NCBI GenBank assembly: GCA_964432485.1
Contig: CAYSNP010000004.1
Span: 1-64,000, forward strand
Direction: 5' to 3'
Length of the DNA stretch: 64,000 nt
Source of the DNA: CAYSNP01 sp964432485
GTDB lineage: Bacteria > Bacillota > Clostridia > Christensenellales > DTU072
Below are positions 25,362-36,123 of the stretch, one piece after another. A program made the position numbers and the translations under genes. The notes under the pieces were generated by a model. That model was not told where the DNA came from, made no database searches, and saw nothing but the letters and a program-made list of their open reading frames with translations. Position 1 is the first letter of the stretch, and each line of letters begins with the position of its first letter.

Positions 25362-26990
25362 ATGTATTTTAGCGATAAAGAAATGACTATGTATCAATAC
25401 CTAAAAGATTCCTTTACTGATACTTCTCTTGAACGGATTATTTTTTTTAACAGATCGATAGATATTGCAGAAATGTTAGCTGCTATCAATGGCGTATGCA
25501 ATTACTTGCTTAGCGAAAAGGTGCAACCCGGGGGTAGCATAGGGGTATGCCTGCCCAATATACCGCAAGCTATATTTTCTTTTTACGGGGTAAATAAGGC
25601 AGGTTGCGTTGCCAATGTAATCCACCCTTTGATAAGCACCAATGCGCTTGTAAAAATCCTTGAAGAAACCGGGACAAAGATATTGTTCCTTATGGATAGA
25701 TTCTATGTTCAGCATAGAGAAGCGTTGGACAAACTGGAATGCAAGGTTATAGTATGCAGGGCAAGCGAGTACTTAAAAGGTGTATATAAGTTAGTTTATC
25801 AAAAGCTAGAGCCTAAGGGACAGGCTAACGATATTTTGTTTAAGGATATTTTATTAGATACTGCGGACAGACCCGCTCGGCCGGGTTCTGCTGATGGTAA
25901 AGCAATTTATTTGCATAGCGGCGGCACTACAGGCGAGCCTAAAACCGTTGTTTTATCAGATTATGCAGTAAATTATTTAGCGGACACCACTATACAAATG
26001 ACTACTAACAACGGACATAGATATTTGCCTTCAGAAAGTATGTTGGTAGTCCTGCCGCTATTTCACGGTTTTGGCTTAACTATCTGTATACATGCCGCTC
26101 TAACGCTGGGCAAGCTGGTGCTTATGCCATCTTTTTCTTCGCATAAAGCGTGCTCGTTGCTGCGTAAGCATAAAATCAACTACCTGGCAGGCGTGCCTAA
26201 TATGTTTGCAAAAATGATGAAGGAAAAGAACTTTGCGGGCAAACATTTGCAGCATATAAAACAGGTTTATTGCGGAGGAGATAAGTTAGCGCCTGAGATA
26301 AAAGAGAAATTTGATAGCTTGCTGGCACAATATGGCAGTAGTGCGGAAATGATAGAAGGGTATGGGTTAACAGAAGTTACCACCGTTTGCACTATGAATT
26401 TGATTGGCAAGACCCGCCCCAATTCCCAAGGTGTGCCGGTAACGGGCGCCAGGATTAAAATATTAGGGCAGGAGGGGCAAGAGTTACCCATAGGCAAAGA
26501 CGGCGAAATCTTTGTAGACAGCCCTGCTGTTATGATGGGCTACTTAAATGACCCTAAAACTACCGCAGAAGTTATGCAACAAGACAAGGATGGTGCTGTA
26601 TGGATTGCAACGGGGGATATAGGCAAGCTGGACCAAGACGGGTATCTTTACTTTATAGACAGAAAAAAGCGGCTAATTAAGATTGGCGGATTTAATGTAT
26701 TCCCGGCAGAAATTGAAAGGGTCATTAGTAAAATGCCGGAAATAGTACATTCTTGCGCTGTAGAAGGGGTGTTTGAAGACAAACCCTGCGTTAAACTGCT
26801 GATAGAAATGAATAAAAAGTTTAAGTTTTCGCATCTAATTGAACAAAAAATTAAGATGCAGATAGAAAAAGAAATCATTAAGTATGCTGTGCCCCGAATT
26901 ATTGAGGTTGTGCCATATTTTAAGCTGACCCAAATAGGCAAAGTGGACTTTAAGTATTACGAAAAAGAGAAAATTAGCCAAAAACCATAA
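25362..26990 (+). CDS. AMP-forming acyl-CoA synthetase / acid-CoA ligase
   Basis: A 542-residue member of the ANL superfamily, which activates a carboxylic acid with ATP to an acyl-adenylate and then to the CoA thioester. Motifs: phosphate-binding loop YLHSGGTTGEPKTVVLS (about 183-199), YGLTE (A5), TGDIGKLDQDGYLYFIDRKKRLIK (hinge Asp and A8, about 412-435) and the C-terminal lysine in TQIGKVDF (A10). No signal or carrier domain is present. Substrate is not readable; medium- or long-chain fatty acids or aromatic acids are all possible. ATG 25383 is an alternative start, but 25362 has AAAGG seven bases upstream. It is probably monocistronic, followed by a weak hairpin (26995-27008). Confidence 0.88.
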   Translation: MYFSDKEMTMYQYLKDSFTDTSLERIIFFNRSIDIAEMLAAINGVCNYLLSEKVQPGGSIGVCLPNIPQAIFSFYGVNKAGCVANVIHPLISTNALVKILEETGTKILFLMDRFYVQHREALDKLECKVIVCRASEYLKGVYKLVYQKLEPKGQANDILFKDILLDTADRPARPGSADGKAIYLHSGGTTGEPKTVVLSDYAVNYLADTTIQMTTNNGHRYLPSESMLVVLPLFHGFGLTICIHAALTLGKLVLMPSFSSHKACSLLRKHKINYLAGVPNMFAKMMKEKNFAGKHLQHIKQVYCGGDKLAPEIKEKFDSLLAQYGSSAEMIEGYGLTEVTTVCTMNLIGKTRPNSQGVPVTGARIKILGQEGQELPIGKDGEIFVDSPAVMMGYLNDPKTTAEVMQQDKDGAVWIATGDIGKLDQDGYLYFIDRKKRLIKIGGFNVFPAEIERVISKMPEIVHSCAVEGVFEDKPCVKLLIEMNKKFKFSHLIEQKIKMQIEKEIIKYAVPRIIEVVPYFKLTQIGKVDFKYYEKEKISQKP

Positions 26991-27069
26991 AATAAGGTAT
27001 TTACCTTAAATGTTTTTACTTATTTTTAACCAATCGGAAAAGATTTACTTTTAATTACTCCATTTAGGA

Positions 27070-27098
27070 TTGAAAAAACTTCAGTTAGCCATTATAAT
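27070..27098 (+). promoter_or_regulatory. Promoter of the ispE-glycogen operon (apparently leaderless)
   Basis: TTGAAA (27070-27075), an exact 17-bp spacer and TATAAT (27093-27098). Only six bases separate the -10 box from the ATG at 27105, so transcription should start at or within a base or two of the start codon, and there is no ribosome site. Confidence 0.8.
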
Positions 27099-27104
27099 AG
27101 AGTT

Positions 27105-28019
27105 ATGGCAAATATTCCCAATGCTTTTACAGCCTTTGCTAAGGTTAACTTTTCTTTGGATATTACCGGCAAAAGGGATGACGGGTATCATAATCTTGAT
27201 ACCGTAGCTTGCTTGATTGATTTATACAACCTTGTAAAAGTAAGCAAGTCAAGTTTGCCTAGCTCCGGCTATAGTTTAACTTTTTCGCAAAGCATTAAGC
27301 GTATTTATGGCAAAGAGCTTGCGGAAATTGACTTCAAAAAAGCGGCATTAAAGCTGGCTGAGGAGATAAGAAGCAGTTACAAGACCCCTGCGGTAAATAT
27401 CGAAGTAGAGGTAAATATCCCTTTTGGGGTAGGGCTGGGCGGCTCAAGTGCAGATGCAGGAGCGGTAGCATATTTAATGGGCAGGCTATTTAATATAGCA
27501 GAAATAGATGAGCAAATATTGCGCTCTGCAGGTGCAGATGTCCCCTTTTTTTATCATAGCTATTGCTGTAGCGGTGCAAAAAGGGTGCAAGAGATAGGCA
27601 GCGTTAAAGATAGCTTGCCTTACAAGCAACTGTACATTGCGCTAGCTTGGACAAAGGCGAAAGCCAATACTGCAGATATATTTGCAGGCTTTGAGGAAAG
27701 TAAAAAGGTTGCCCATATCAATATAGATAGGGTTGCCGACTACTTTACGGGTAAGACAAGGTTGGAGCATTTGCAACTGAGCAATGCTTTAGAGGATAGC
27801 GCATTGCGCCATTCTCCCAATATAGCCCGCTCTAAACAATGTCTTTTGGATGCAGGGTTTTCTAAGGTAGTGATGACAGGCGCCGGCTCAGGCTTTATAG
27901 GTATAGAAGAAGATAAGGCTGCCTTTGCGCAAAAATATAACATATTGCAGAATATTGCTGTAAGTGATATACAGTTAGGGGCGTATAAAACAATTAACAA
28001 CAGAGGTGAAAATGGCTAA
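27105..28019 (+). CDS. ispE: 4-diphosphocytidyl-2-C-methyl-D-erythritol kinase
   Basis: A 304-residue GHMP kinase of the MEP isoprenoid pathway, phosphorylating CDP-ME at the 2-hydroxyl. Signatures: AFAKVNFSLDITGKRDDGYHNLDT at the N-terminus (Lys of AKVN, Asp/Gly/Tyr/His substrate site), the ATP loop PFGVGLGGSSADAGAV (about 103-118), ADVPFF with the catalytic Asp, and MTGAGSGFIG near the C-terminus. Length is normal. It is the first gene of the operon and overlaps glgB by eight bases, an unusual partner for glycogen genes. The start codon coincides with the predicted transcription start, suggesting a leaderless message. Confidence 0.93.
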   Translation: MANIPNAFTAFAKVNFSLDITGKRDDGYHNLDTVACLIDLYNLVKVSKSSLPSSGYSLTFSQSIKRIYGKELAEIDFKKAALKLAEEIRSSYKTPAVNIEVEVNIPFGVGLGGSSADAGAVAYLMGRLFNIAEIDEQILRSAGADVPFFYHSYCCSGAKRVQEIGSVKDSLPYKQLYIALAWTKAKANTADIFAGFEESKKVAHINIDRVADYFTGKTRLEHLQLSNALEDSALRHSPNIARSKQCLLDAGFSKVVMTGAGSGFIGIEEDKAAFAQKYNILQNIAVSDIQLGAYKTINNRGENG

Positions 28020-29904
28020 AAGAGCATGTGACTTTCCTATTTATCTCTTTAACGAAGGCACTAATTACGAAAGCTATAGGCTAATGCGTGCAAGTTATGT
28101 AGTAAAGAGCAAGCATAAGGCTTGGCGGTTTCGCACTTGGGCGCCTTGTGCGGAGAGCATAAGCATTGTAGGCGACTTTAATAAGTGGTCTATAGGTGAG
28201 CATCCAATGAAGCCAATAGGCGGCGGAATATGGGAGGGCTACATTAAGGGCTTAAAAAAGTTCGACAATTATAAGTTTGCTATAACTGATAAATTTAACA
28301 GGACATTTCTAAAAGCAGACCCCTTTGCCTTGCATGCGGAAACTCCGCCCAGCACAGCCAGCAAAATCTATGATATTTCAGGTTTTAAGTGGAGCGATGC
28401 CAAGTTTTTGCAGGAGCGCAAAGACAGGCAGCATTTTTCTTTGCCAATGAATATTTACGAGGTTCACGCAGGCAGCTTTAAGCGTAACAACGGGCAAAAG
28501 ATTAGTTATATAGAACTTGCGGACACCCTTATACCTTATGTAAAAGATATGGGCTATACTCATATTGAGCTTATGCCCTTGACCGAATATCCTTTTGGGG
28601 GCAGTTGGGGCTATCAAGCTACAGGGCTTTATGCCCCTACCTCCCGTTACGGAACTCCGCATGATTTTATGTATTTTGTCAATAAATGCCATGAGAACGG
28701 TATTTATGTAATACTTGACTTTGTGATTTCTCACTACCCTAAAGATGCTTTTGGGCTGTATGAGTATGACGGAACTAAGCTATATGAATACGCTGACCCA
28801 AATAAAATGGAGCATAAAACCTGGGGCACTCGTGTATATGACTATTCTAAGCCTCAGGTGCAAAGTTTTCTTATTTCTGCGGTAAACTTTTGGCTAGAAT
28901 ACTATCATATTGACGGGATTCGCCTAGATGCGGTAGCAAGTATGCTATATCTCAACTATGACAGAAAAGAGGGCGAATGGCAGCCCAATCAAGAAGGCGG
29001 AATAATTAATTTGGAGGCAAAAGCATTTTTGCAAAAGCTAAATAAAGCGGTGCTTACTAAAAATCCCGGAGTTATTATGATAGCAGAAGAAAGTACAGCT
29101 TTTCCTATGATAACTATGCCTCAGGATATAGGAGGGCTGGGATTCCACTATAAATGGAATATGGGCTGGATGAACGATACCTTAGATTATATTAAAGTAG
29201 ACCCTTTCTTTAGAAAAGACCACCATAATAAGCTGACTTTTTCCTTAACTTACGCCTTTAGCGAGAATTATATACTGCCTTTTTCGCATGATGAAGTGGT
29301 GCATGGCAAAGCCAGTATGGTTAGCAAGATACCTGGGGAGTATGCCAAAAAGTTTGAAGGCCTTAAAGCTCTTTGCGTATACCAAATGACGCACCCCGGC
29401 AAAAAACTCAATTTTATGGGTAATGAAATTGCACAATTTATAGAATGGGACTATCGCAAGGAGTTGGATTGGATGTTGCTTGATTATAAAACTCATTTAG
29501 ATTTTCATAATTTTATAAAGAGGTTAAACCATTTTTATAAAGTTGATGCGCCCTTATATGAGCAAGATTGCCGTGCCGAAGGTTTTAAGTGGATAGTAGT
29601 AGATGATAAAGCACAAAATGTAATTGCTTATTCTCGATACGACTGTAAAGGTGATGAGACCATAATTGTAATTAATTTTGCGGATGCGGACAGAAGTAGT
29701 TACCGTATAGGAGTAGACCGATTAGGCAAGTATAGTATAGTTCTCGACTCTTTAGGTATCCAAGATGATAGTTCTGGGCAACCAAAGGGCTTGTTATCAG
29801 CTCAAGAAGTGCCAAGTCATGGCAGAGAGTACAGTATAGAGTTTACTTTACTTGCCAATCAAGCACTTATAATAAAAAATAACGGGGACAAAGGAGATAT
29901 ATAA
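28012..29904 (+). CDS. glgB: 1,4-alpha-glucan branching enzyme
   Basis: A 630-residue GH13 enzyme that makes alpha-1,6 branches in glycogen. An N-terminal CBM48 domain ([20 protein letters not shown]) precedes the barrel, which has region I DFVISH, region [11 protein letters not shown] (nucleophile Asp), region III IAEEST (acid Glu) and region [12 protein letters not shown], plus the branching-enzyme marker [18 protein letters not shown]. Start ATG 28012 follows AGAGGTGA; a GTG at 28006 is also in frame. It is the second gene of the operon, overlapping ispE and two bases ahead of glgC. Confidence 0.95.
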   Translation: MAKRACDFPIYLFNEGTNYESYRLMRASYVVKSKHKAWRFRTWAPCAESISIVGDFNKWSIGEHPMKPIGGGIWEGYIKGLKKFDNYKFAITDKFNRTFLKADPFALHAETPPSTASKIYDISGFKWSDAKFLQERKDRQHFSLPMNIYEVHAGSFKRNNGQKISYIELADTLIPYVKDMGYTHIELMPLTEYPFGGSWGYQATGLYAPTSRYGTPHDFMYFVNKCHENGIYVILDFVISHYPKDAFGLYEYDGTKLYEYADPNKMEHKTWGTRVYDYSKPQVQSFLISAVNFWLEYYHIDGIRLDAVASMLYLNYDRKEGEWQPNQEGGIINLEAKAFLQKLNKAVLTKNPGVIMIAEESTAFPMITMPQDIGGLGFHYKWNMGWMNDTLDYIKVDPFFRKDHHNKLTFSLTYAFSENYILPFSHDEVVHGKASMVSKIPGEYAKKFEGLKALCVYQMTHPGKKLNFMGNEIAQFIEWDYRKELDWMLLDYKTHLDFHNFIKRLNHFYKVDAPLYEQDCRAEGFKWIVVDDKAQNVIAYSRYDCKGDETIIVINFADADRSSYRIGVDRLGKYSIVLDSLGIQDDSSGQPKGLLSAQEVPSHGREYSIEFTLLANQALIIKNNGDKGDI

Positions 29905-29905
29905 T

Positions 29906-31111
29906 ATGGGTATAAAGAGGAAAGAAATGATAGCCATGCTTCTTGCGGGCGGGCAAGGCACCAGGTTAGGCACACTTACCGAAAATGTAGCCAAGCCTGC
30001 TGTGCCATTTGGCGGTAAGTATCGGATAATAGATTTTACATTATCCAACTCCATCAATTCGGGCATTGATACAATAGGGGTGCTTACTCAATACAAACCG
30101 TTTGAGCTGAATCAGTATATTGGTAGCGGTCAGCCTTGGGATTTGGATAGGGTTGCCGGCGGCGCTTTTATACTGCCGCCATATCAGCAAGCCAAAAAGG
30201 GCGAATGGTACAAAGGGACAGCCAATGCAATTTTTCAAAACATTGGATTTATCGACCGCTACAATCCACATTATGTGCTGGTACTGTCAGGCGACCATAT
30301 TTATAAAATGGATTACAGCCAAATGTTAAAAGCACATCAAGAAAAGCAAGCGGATTGCACCATTGCGGTAATTAATGTGCCAATAGAGGAAGCCAGCCGA
30401 TTTGGCATAATGAATACGCATTCGGATGGCGAAATTTACGAGTTTGAGGAAAAGCCGAAAGAGCCTAAAAGCACAAAAGCATCTATGGGCATCTACATAT
30501 TTACTTGGGAAAAGCTGCGGACTTATCTATATCTAGATGAGCAAAATCCTAAGAGCGACAATGATTTTGGCAAAAATGTTATACCTATGATGCTTGCGGA
30601 TTCTCAAAGGATGTTTGCTTATGAGTTTGATGGGTATTGGAAAGATGTAGGCACAATAAGCTCACTTTGGGAAGCGAATATGGATATCTTAAAAACAGAG
30701 GGCGGCTTGGATTTAGAGGACAGAAAGTTCAAGATTTATGCACGCAATACTGCAGAGCCGCCTCACTATTTGGGCGAGGGCTCTAAGGTTAACAATTCTA
30801 TAATAAGCGAAGGCTGCAATATAGACGGTGAGGTTATCAATTCGATTGTATTCCGTGGTGCAGATATAGAAAAGGGGGCGGTGGTAAAGGACAGTATTGT
30901 TATGCCTGACGCTATTGTTAAAAGGGGTGCTGTGGTAGCACATTCCATAGTGGCTTGGGAGGCAATTGTAGGCGAAGGCGCACATATAGGAGAGTATCAA
31001 ACCGCACCCATTGCAGGCGAATGGCGTATAGCTGTAGTCAGTCCGCAATGTAGCGTGCCGCCCGGAGCCAAAGTGGCAAGCGGCGAAATGTGCAGAGGAG
31101 GTGCAAAATGA
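29906..31111 (+). CDS. glgC: Glucose-1-phosphate adenylyltransferase, catalytic subunit
   Basis: A 401-residue nucleotidyltransferase making ADP-glucose for glycogen synthesis. It has the intact N-terminal pyrophosphorylase loop ([24 protein letters not shown], with the Arg and Lys of the active site), [23 protein letters not shown] with the metal-binding Asp, and a C-terminal left-handed beta-helix of hexapeptide repeats ([23 protein letters not shown]). The ribosome site AAGGAG is nine bases upstream. The stop overlaps the glgD start as ATGA, so the two subunits are co-translated. Confidence 0.95.
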   Translation: MGIKRKEMIAMLLAGGQGTRLGTLTENVAKPAVPFGGKYRIIDFTLSNSINSGIDTIGVLTQYKPFELNQYIGSGQPWDLDRVAGGAFILPPYQQAKKGEWYKGTANAIFQNIGFIDRYNPHYVLVLSGDHIYKMDYSQMLKAHQEKQADCTIAVINVPIEEASRFGIMNTHSDGEIYEFEEKPKEPKSTKASMGIYIFTWEKLRTYLYLDEQNPKSDNDFGKNVIPMMLADSQRMFAYEFDGYWKDVGTISSLWEANMDILKTEGGLDLEDRKFKIYARNTAEPPHYLGEGSKVNNSIISEGCNIDGEVINSIVFRGADIEKGAVVKDSIVMPDAIVKRGAVVAHSIVAWEAIVGEGAHIGEYQTAPIAGEWRIAVVSPQCSVPPGAKVASGEMCRGGAK

Positions 31112-32220
31112 TTAATGTAATGAGCGTATTATTTGCAGCCGGTAACGATTCTAAATTAAATGAGTTAACAATCCATAGAACAACCGCATCTATGCCTTTT
31201 GGCGGCAGGTATCGGCTTATTGACTTTACCCTAAGCAATCTTGTAAACAGCGGTATAACTACAATAGGCATTATTACCCGCAGCCATTACAGCTCGCTTA
31301 TGGACCATATCAGAATGGGGCGTGATTGGGACTTAAACCGTAAAAACAGCGGGATAGCAGTATTTCCTCCTTATGCGTACAATATCAATCACGATGTTTT
31401 CAAAAGTAAGATAGAAGCAATACATACCATACTTGACTATATAGAAAAAGCCAAAGAGGATTATGTAATAATCAGCAATTGCAATATAGCGGGCAATATG
31501 GACTTTGATGCCATATACAATGAGCATATAGAGCAAGGCGCAGATATTACAATCCTGTGCAAGCGTTTGCCTTCTACTACCGGCAGGCGTATTATTATAG
31601 AAAAAGATGCTGGCAATAATGTAACGGATATGTATGTTTCTGAAAGCGCAGGAGAGGAAGAGCATCTTATTGGGCTGGATATTTACCTAATGAAAAAAGA
31701 CCTTTTAATCAATTTAGTCAGTCATGCCTTTGCGCACGGTTACAATGACCTCGAAAAGGATATTTTATTCAAATTAATTGGCGTAAAGCAGTTGAAAGCC
31801 AAAGAAATAACCGGCTATGTTTCCATAATAGACGATGTCAAGACTTACTATTATGAAAGTATGAAATTGCTGGACAGAAAATTGAGGGATGAGCTTTTTT
31901 CTGAACAAAATAAGATATATACCAAAATAAAAGACAGCACTCCTACCAAGTATCTTTCCAATGCAATAGTTAAAAATAGTCTTATAGCAGACGGATGCCA
32001 AATTGACGGTGAGGTAGCAGATTCTATCTTATTCCGTAATGTAACAATAGAAAAAGGTGCTAAGGTTAAAAATAGCATAATTATGGAAGGCGGACATATA
32101 ATGCAAAACTCAACTATTAGCTATGCCATTACAGACAAATCCGTAACCATAAAGGAAAACCGCAGCATTTCAGGTTATCAGTCTTATCCTGTTGTTTTGG
32201 TAAAAAATAAGGTGATTTAG
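31108..32220 (+). CDS. glgD: Glucose-1-phosphate adenylyltransferase regulatory subunit
   Basis: A 370-residue GlgC paralogue in which the catalytic loop is degraded: [24 protein letters not shown] instead of AGGxGTRL...KPA. GlgD proteins are known in Bacillota as non-catalytic or weakly catalytic partners that raise GlgC activity. The [18 protein letters not shown] block and the C-terminal beta-helix repeats ([20 protein letters not shown]) remain. Start ATG 31108 follows GAGGAGG; the open frame back to 31090 lies inside glgC and includes the ribosome site. glgA starts two bases after the stop. Confidence 0.92.
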   Translation: MINVMSVLFAAGNDSKLNELTIHRTTASMPFGGRYRLIDFTLSNLVNSGITTIGIITRSHYSSLMDHIRMGRDWDLNRKNSGIAVFPPYAYNINHDVFKSKIEAIHTILDYIEKAKEDYVIISNCNIAGNMDFDAIYNEHIEQGADITILCKRLPSTTGRRIIIEKDAGNNVTDMYVSESAGEEEHLIGLDIYLMKKDLLINLVSHAFAHGYNDLEKDILFKLIGVKQLKAKEITGYVSIIDDVKTYYYESMKLLDRKLRDELFSEQNKIYTKIKDSTPTKYLSNAIVKNSLIADGCQIDGEVADSILFRNVTIEKGAKVKNSIIMEGGHIMQNSTISYAITDKSVTIKENRSISGYQSYPVVLVKNKVI

Positions 32221-32222
32221 CA

Positions 32223-33644
32223 ATGAAAATACTATATGCAACCTCAGAAGCTGCACCATTTTTGCGTTCAGGCGGACTAGGCGATGTAGCAGGCGCATTG
32301 CCAAAAGCATTGCTTAAAGAAGGTGTGGATATTAGGGTAATTATGCCATTTTATTCGGGCATCCCGCAAAATCTTAGGAAAGAAGCGCAGGCTTTGGGCT
32401 CTTGTACCGTGCAACTTGCTTGGAGAACGCAGTACGCAGGTGTATATTCTGCGCTATATGAGGGCGTAACATATTATTTTATTGACAATGAGTATTACTT
32501 TGCAAGAAAAGAATTATATGGTCATTATGATGATGGTGAGCGATTTGCTTTTTTTGCAATGGCAATACTGCAAACAATGGAGCTTACAGGCTTTTATCCC
32601 GATGTGTTGCATTGCAACGATTGGCAAACAGCGCTAGCCCCGTTATTTTTAGATGCTTTTTATAGAAAGGGAGAAAAGTATAGCAATATTAAGAGTGTGC
32701 TAACTATACATAATATACAGTATCAAGGTAGTTACGACACCTATGTAATAGGGGATGTCTTTGGTATCCCTGAGAGCCTGGCTAACATAGTATGTTATAA
32801 CGGTAGTGCCAATATGCTAAAAGCAGGGATAGAATCTGCCAATATAGTTACCACCGTATCACAAACTTATGCGCAGGAGATTCTTACTTCTTATTTTGCT
32901 TATGGGCTGGAGGATATACTTGCTCAAAGGGCATATAAGCTAAAGGGCATAGTCAACGGTATTGATACAGAAAAATATAATCCGCTTAAAGATAAAGCTC
33001 TAAAAGTCGGCTATTCCTGGCGCAGTCCCGCTCGTAAGGTGCAAAATAAAAATAATTTGCAAAAAGGGCTGGGGTTAGAAGTTTGTGACAAGCCGCTGAT
33101 AGGTATGGTCACAAGGCTAACAGGGCATAAAGGGCTGGATTTAGTAGTTAGGGTATTGCATGATATTCTTAATTTGGGTATCCAAATGGTGATTCTGGGT
33201 ACCGGAGAAAGGGAGTATGAGCTAGCATTGCGTAAGATTATGGCAGAAAGAGCGGACAATAGATTAAGGGTAAAGATAGCCTTTTCTGACGAATGGGCAA
33301 GCAAAATCTATGCCGGAGCTGATATTTTTTTGATGCCTAGCAAAAGCGAGCCTTGCGGGCTGGCGCAGCTCATTGCCTTGCGTTATGGCACTATCCCGGT
33401 AGTGCGGCGCACAGGCGGACTTGCTGATACCGTGCAAGCATTTGATTTGGGGAAGGGGACGGGCAACGGTTTTGATTTTGTAACTTACAATGCGCATGAT
33501 ATGCTGGATGCGGTACGCAGAGCTGTAAATACTTATTATAATAAGGATTTATGGAAAATTATTATGAAAAATGCTATGAAAGGAGATTACTCCTGGAATA
33601 AATCCGCAAAGCTATATAAGGATTTGTATAAATCTTTGACTTAA
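32223..33644 (+). CDS. glgA: Glycogen synthase (ADP-glucose)
   Basis: A 473-residue GT5 glycosyltransferase with GT-B fold that elongates alpha-1,4-glucan from ADP-glucose. Motifs: N-terminal FLRSGGLGDVAGALPKAL (Arg in place of the more common Lys of KxGGL), HCNDWQTAL, LTIHNIQYQG, TRLTGHKGLDL and the C-terminal donor site PSKSEPCGLAQLIALRYGTIPVVRRTGGL with the catalytic Glu. It is preceded by AAGGTGA inside the end of glgD and sits in tight operon order. Confidence 0.95.
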   Translation: MKILYATSEAAPFLRSGGLGDVAGALPKALLKEGVDIRVIMPFYSGIPQNLRKEAQALGSCTVQLAWRTQYAGVYSALYEGVTYYFIDNEYYFARKELYGHYDDGERFAFFAMAILQTMELTGFYPDVLHCNDWQTALAPLFLDAFYRKGEKYSNIKSVLTIHNIQYQGSYDTYVIGDVFGIPESLANIVCYNGSANMLKAGIESANIVTTVSQTYAQEILTSYFAYGLEDILAQRAYKLKGIVNGIDTEKYNPLKDKALKVGYSWRSPARKVQNKNNLQKGLGLEVCDKPLIGMVTRLTGHKGLDLVVRVLHDILNLGIQMVILGTGEREYELALRKIMAERADNRLRVKIAFSDEWASKIYAGADIFLMPSKSEPCGLAQLIALRYGTIPVVRRTGGLADTVQAFDLGKGTGNGFDFVTYNAHDMLDAVRRAVNTYYNKDLWKIIMKNAMKGDYSWNKSAKLYKDLYKSLT

Positions 33645-33704
33645 AATTAGCCTCAACCCCGGATGTGTGCTATAGGGTAGGGCAAAGCTGACAAAGGAGA
33701 AAGA

Positions 33705-36122
33705 ATGAAGCACTTAACTTATACGGAGCTGAAAAAAGGAATAGAATTAGAGCTGGCAAAAATTTTTGGCGTAAGGTCTGATAAAGCGGGTGAGGAGCAA
33801 GTATACAATGCCTTATCCAGAGTTGTAAAAGATTATACTACTGAACAAAGGATAGATTTTAAGGAGCATTCTCACAAGTTAAAGAAAGTTTATTATATGT
33901 CTATGGAGTTTTTACTAGGACGCTCTTTGCATAACCACCTTTTTAATTTAGGGCTGCTGGAAAAGGCAAGAAAAGCGGTAGAGGAGCTAGGTTTTGACTT
34001 TGACAAAGTTTGCGAAATAGAAATTGATGCAGGGCTGGGCAACGGCGGGCTAGGGCGTCTTGCCGCTTGTTATATGGATAGCTTAACTACCTTGGGATAT
34101 CCTGCCAGCGGCTTTTCCATAAGGTATGACTATGGTATTTTTGCGCAAAGGATAGTGGATAACGAGCAAGCAGAACGCCCTGACTATTGGCTTAAGACCG
34201 GCGATGTTTGGCTAAAAGAGCGCAGCGAAACTTATGAGGTTAAGTTTGGGGGCTGTGTGGAAGAAGTTTTACAAGACGGCAAAATGGTATTTAACCATAT
34301 ACCTCAAACTATTATTTTAGCTGTGCCTTATGATATGAATATTACAGGCTATAACAGCCTAATAGTCAACTCCCTACGTCTTTGGAGCGCAAAGAGCAAG
34401 TCCGAGCTGGATATGAGCGCTTTTGCAAGGGGGGAGTATCTAAAGGCAATAGAAGAAAGAGCTATGGCGGAGGCTATCAGCAAGGTGCTTTATCCTGCAG
34501 ATGACCATATAGAAGGTAAAGCACTTAGGCTAAAGCAGCAATACTTCTTTGTATCCGCTTCTGTGCAAAATATCTTGTCCAATCACCTTAAATACAATCC
34601 GTCGCTGGATAACCTTGCCGAAAAGGTGGCTATTCATATCAATGACACTCATCCCGCTCTTTGTATACCCGAGCTGATGAGGCTGCTGGTAGATGAGCAC
34701 GGTTACGGTTGGGAGCAGGCTTGGGAAATTACCACCAATACAGTATCTTATACTAACCATACAGTAATGCAAGAGGCGCTTGAGAGGTGGCCTGAGCATC
34801 TTTTTGTTAGCTTGTTGCCCAGAATTACGCAGGTAGTCCACGAGATTAACAGACGCTATTGCAATATGCTTTTTGATATTTATCCGGGGCAATGGGAGCG
34901 GATAGGCAGAGAAGCAATAGTGGCTTACGGCGAAATAAAAATGGCAACCTTGTGTTTGGTAGCATCGCATAAAGTCAATGGTGTATCCAAGCTGCACAGT
35001 GAGATATTAAAGAACGATGTATTTAATGAATACTATAAAATTGCCCCTGAAAAATTCACCAATGTAACCAATGGCATAGCTTACCGCAGATGGCTGCTTG
35101 AAGCTAATCCACGATATTCTGCCTTGATTACAGAGCTGATTGGCAACAAATACAAGACCCAACCTGACGAGCTGGCAAAATTACTGCCTTTTGCTGACGA
35201 CAAAAGCGTGCTTGAGCGTGCCTTTGCTATTAAAAAAGCTAATAAGCAAGATTTAGCCAAGCTGATACACAAAAGAAACGGTATAATTGTAGACCCTGAC
35301 AGCATTTACGATGTGCATATCAAGCGCATTCACGAATACAAAAGGCAGCTGTTAAATGTTTTTCATATTATAGACTTATATTTTAGGCTGAAAAAAGGCA
35401 AAGCCAACGATATTACCCCCCGCACCTTTATATTTGCAGGCAAAAGCGCACCCAGCTATTATATAGCCAAACAAGTTATTAAGCTAATCAATATACTTGC
35501 TAAGTTTATCAATGCGGATAAAGAGATAAAAGATAAGTTAAAAGTAGTATTTTTAGAAAATTATTCTGTTTCTTTGGCAGAAGCCATCATTCCGGCAAGC
35601 AATATCAGCGAACAGATAAGTGTAGCAGGTAAAGAAGCATCAGGCACAGGCAATATGAAGTTTATGATTAACGGAGCGGTTACCTTAGGCACAATGGATG
35701 GCGCTAATATAGAGATTTTTGAGCAAGTTGGTGCAGAAAATATGTTTATTTTCGGGCTAAATGCTCAAGAGACCGCCGCACTTGCGCCTAGCTACAATCC
35801 CCATGATGTTTACAATGCGGATGCTAGGATTATAGCAATTATCGATGCGCTTGCTAGCGGCTATTTTGGCGAAGAATTTACTGATTTAGTTAAGTCGCTG
35901 CTTGGCGGTGCAAGCGGTCCGAAAGGTGCTGATGCATATATGGTGCTTAAAGATTTTGACAGTTATGCAGCAGCACAAGACAAGGCAGACAAGGTTTACA
36001 AAGATGTTTACACCTTTAGCAAAATGGCATTTGTCAATACTGCTAAGGCGGGCTTCTTTGCCTCTGACAGAAGCGTGGAAGAATATGTAGAGGGCATTTG
36101 GCATTTGCAAAAATATAAATAA
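33705..36122 (+). CDS. glgP: Glycogen/alpha-glucan phosphorylase
   Basis: An 805-residue GT35 enzyme releasing glucose 1-phosphate from glycogen. Motifs: YYMSMEFLLGRSLHNHLFNLG, GLGNGGLGRLAACYMDS, IHINDTHPAL, RIHEYKRQLLN and the pyridoxal-phosphate lysine in EASGTGNMKFMINGA. Length is typical. A strong ribosome site (AAAGGAG) precedes ATG 33705. The 60-base gap after glgA shows no terminator. Synthesis and breakdown genes share one operon, and the next gene starts one base after the stop. Confidence 0.95.
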   Translation: MKHLTYTELKKGIELELAKIFGVRSDKAGEEQVYNALSRVVKDYTTEQRIDFKEHSHKLKKVYYMSMEFLLGRSLHNHLFNLGLLEKARKAVEELGFDFDKVCEIEIDAGLGNGGLGRLAACYMDSLTTLGYPASGFSIRYDYGIFAQRIVDNEQAERPDYWLKTGDVWLKERSETYEVKFGGCVEEVLQDGKMVFNHIPQTIILAVPYDMNITGYNSLIVNSLRLWSAKSKSELDMSAFARGEYLKAIEERAMAEAISKVLYPADDHIEGKALRLKQQYFFVSASVQNILSNHLKYNPSLDNLAEKVAIHINDTHPALCIPELMRLLVDEHGYGWEQAWEITTNTVSYTNHTVMQEALERWPEHLFVSLLPRITQVVHEINRRYCNMLFDIYPGQWERIGREAIVAYGEIKMATLCLVASHKVNGVSKLHSEILKNDVFNEYYKIAPEKFTNVTNGIAYRRWLLEANPRYSALITELIGNKYKTQPDELAKLLPFADDKSVLERAFAIKKANKQDLAKLIHKRNGIIVDPDSIYDVHIKRIHEYKRQLLNVFHIIDLYFRLKKGKANDITPRTFIFAGKSAPSYYIAKQVIKLINILAKFINADKEIKDKLKVVFLENYSVSLAEAIIPASNISEQISVAGKEASGTGNMKFMINGAVTLGTMDGANIEIFEQVGAENMFIFGLNAQETAALAPSYNPHDVYNADARIIAIIDALASGYFGEEFTDLVKSLLGGASGPKGADAYMVLKDFDSYAAAQDKADKVYKDVYTFSKMAFVNTAKAGFFASDRSVEEYVEGIWHLQKYK

Positions 36123-36123
36123 A

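Noticed and set aside
34530..34997. 155-codon open frame on the minus strand
   Set aside because: It is entirely inside glycogen phosphorylase on the opposite strand, with no domain signal or start context.
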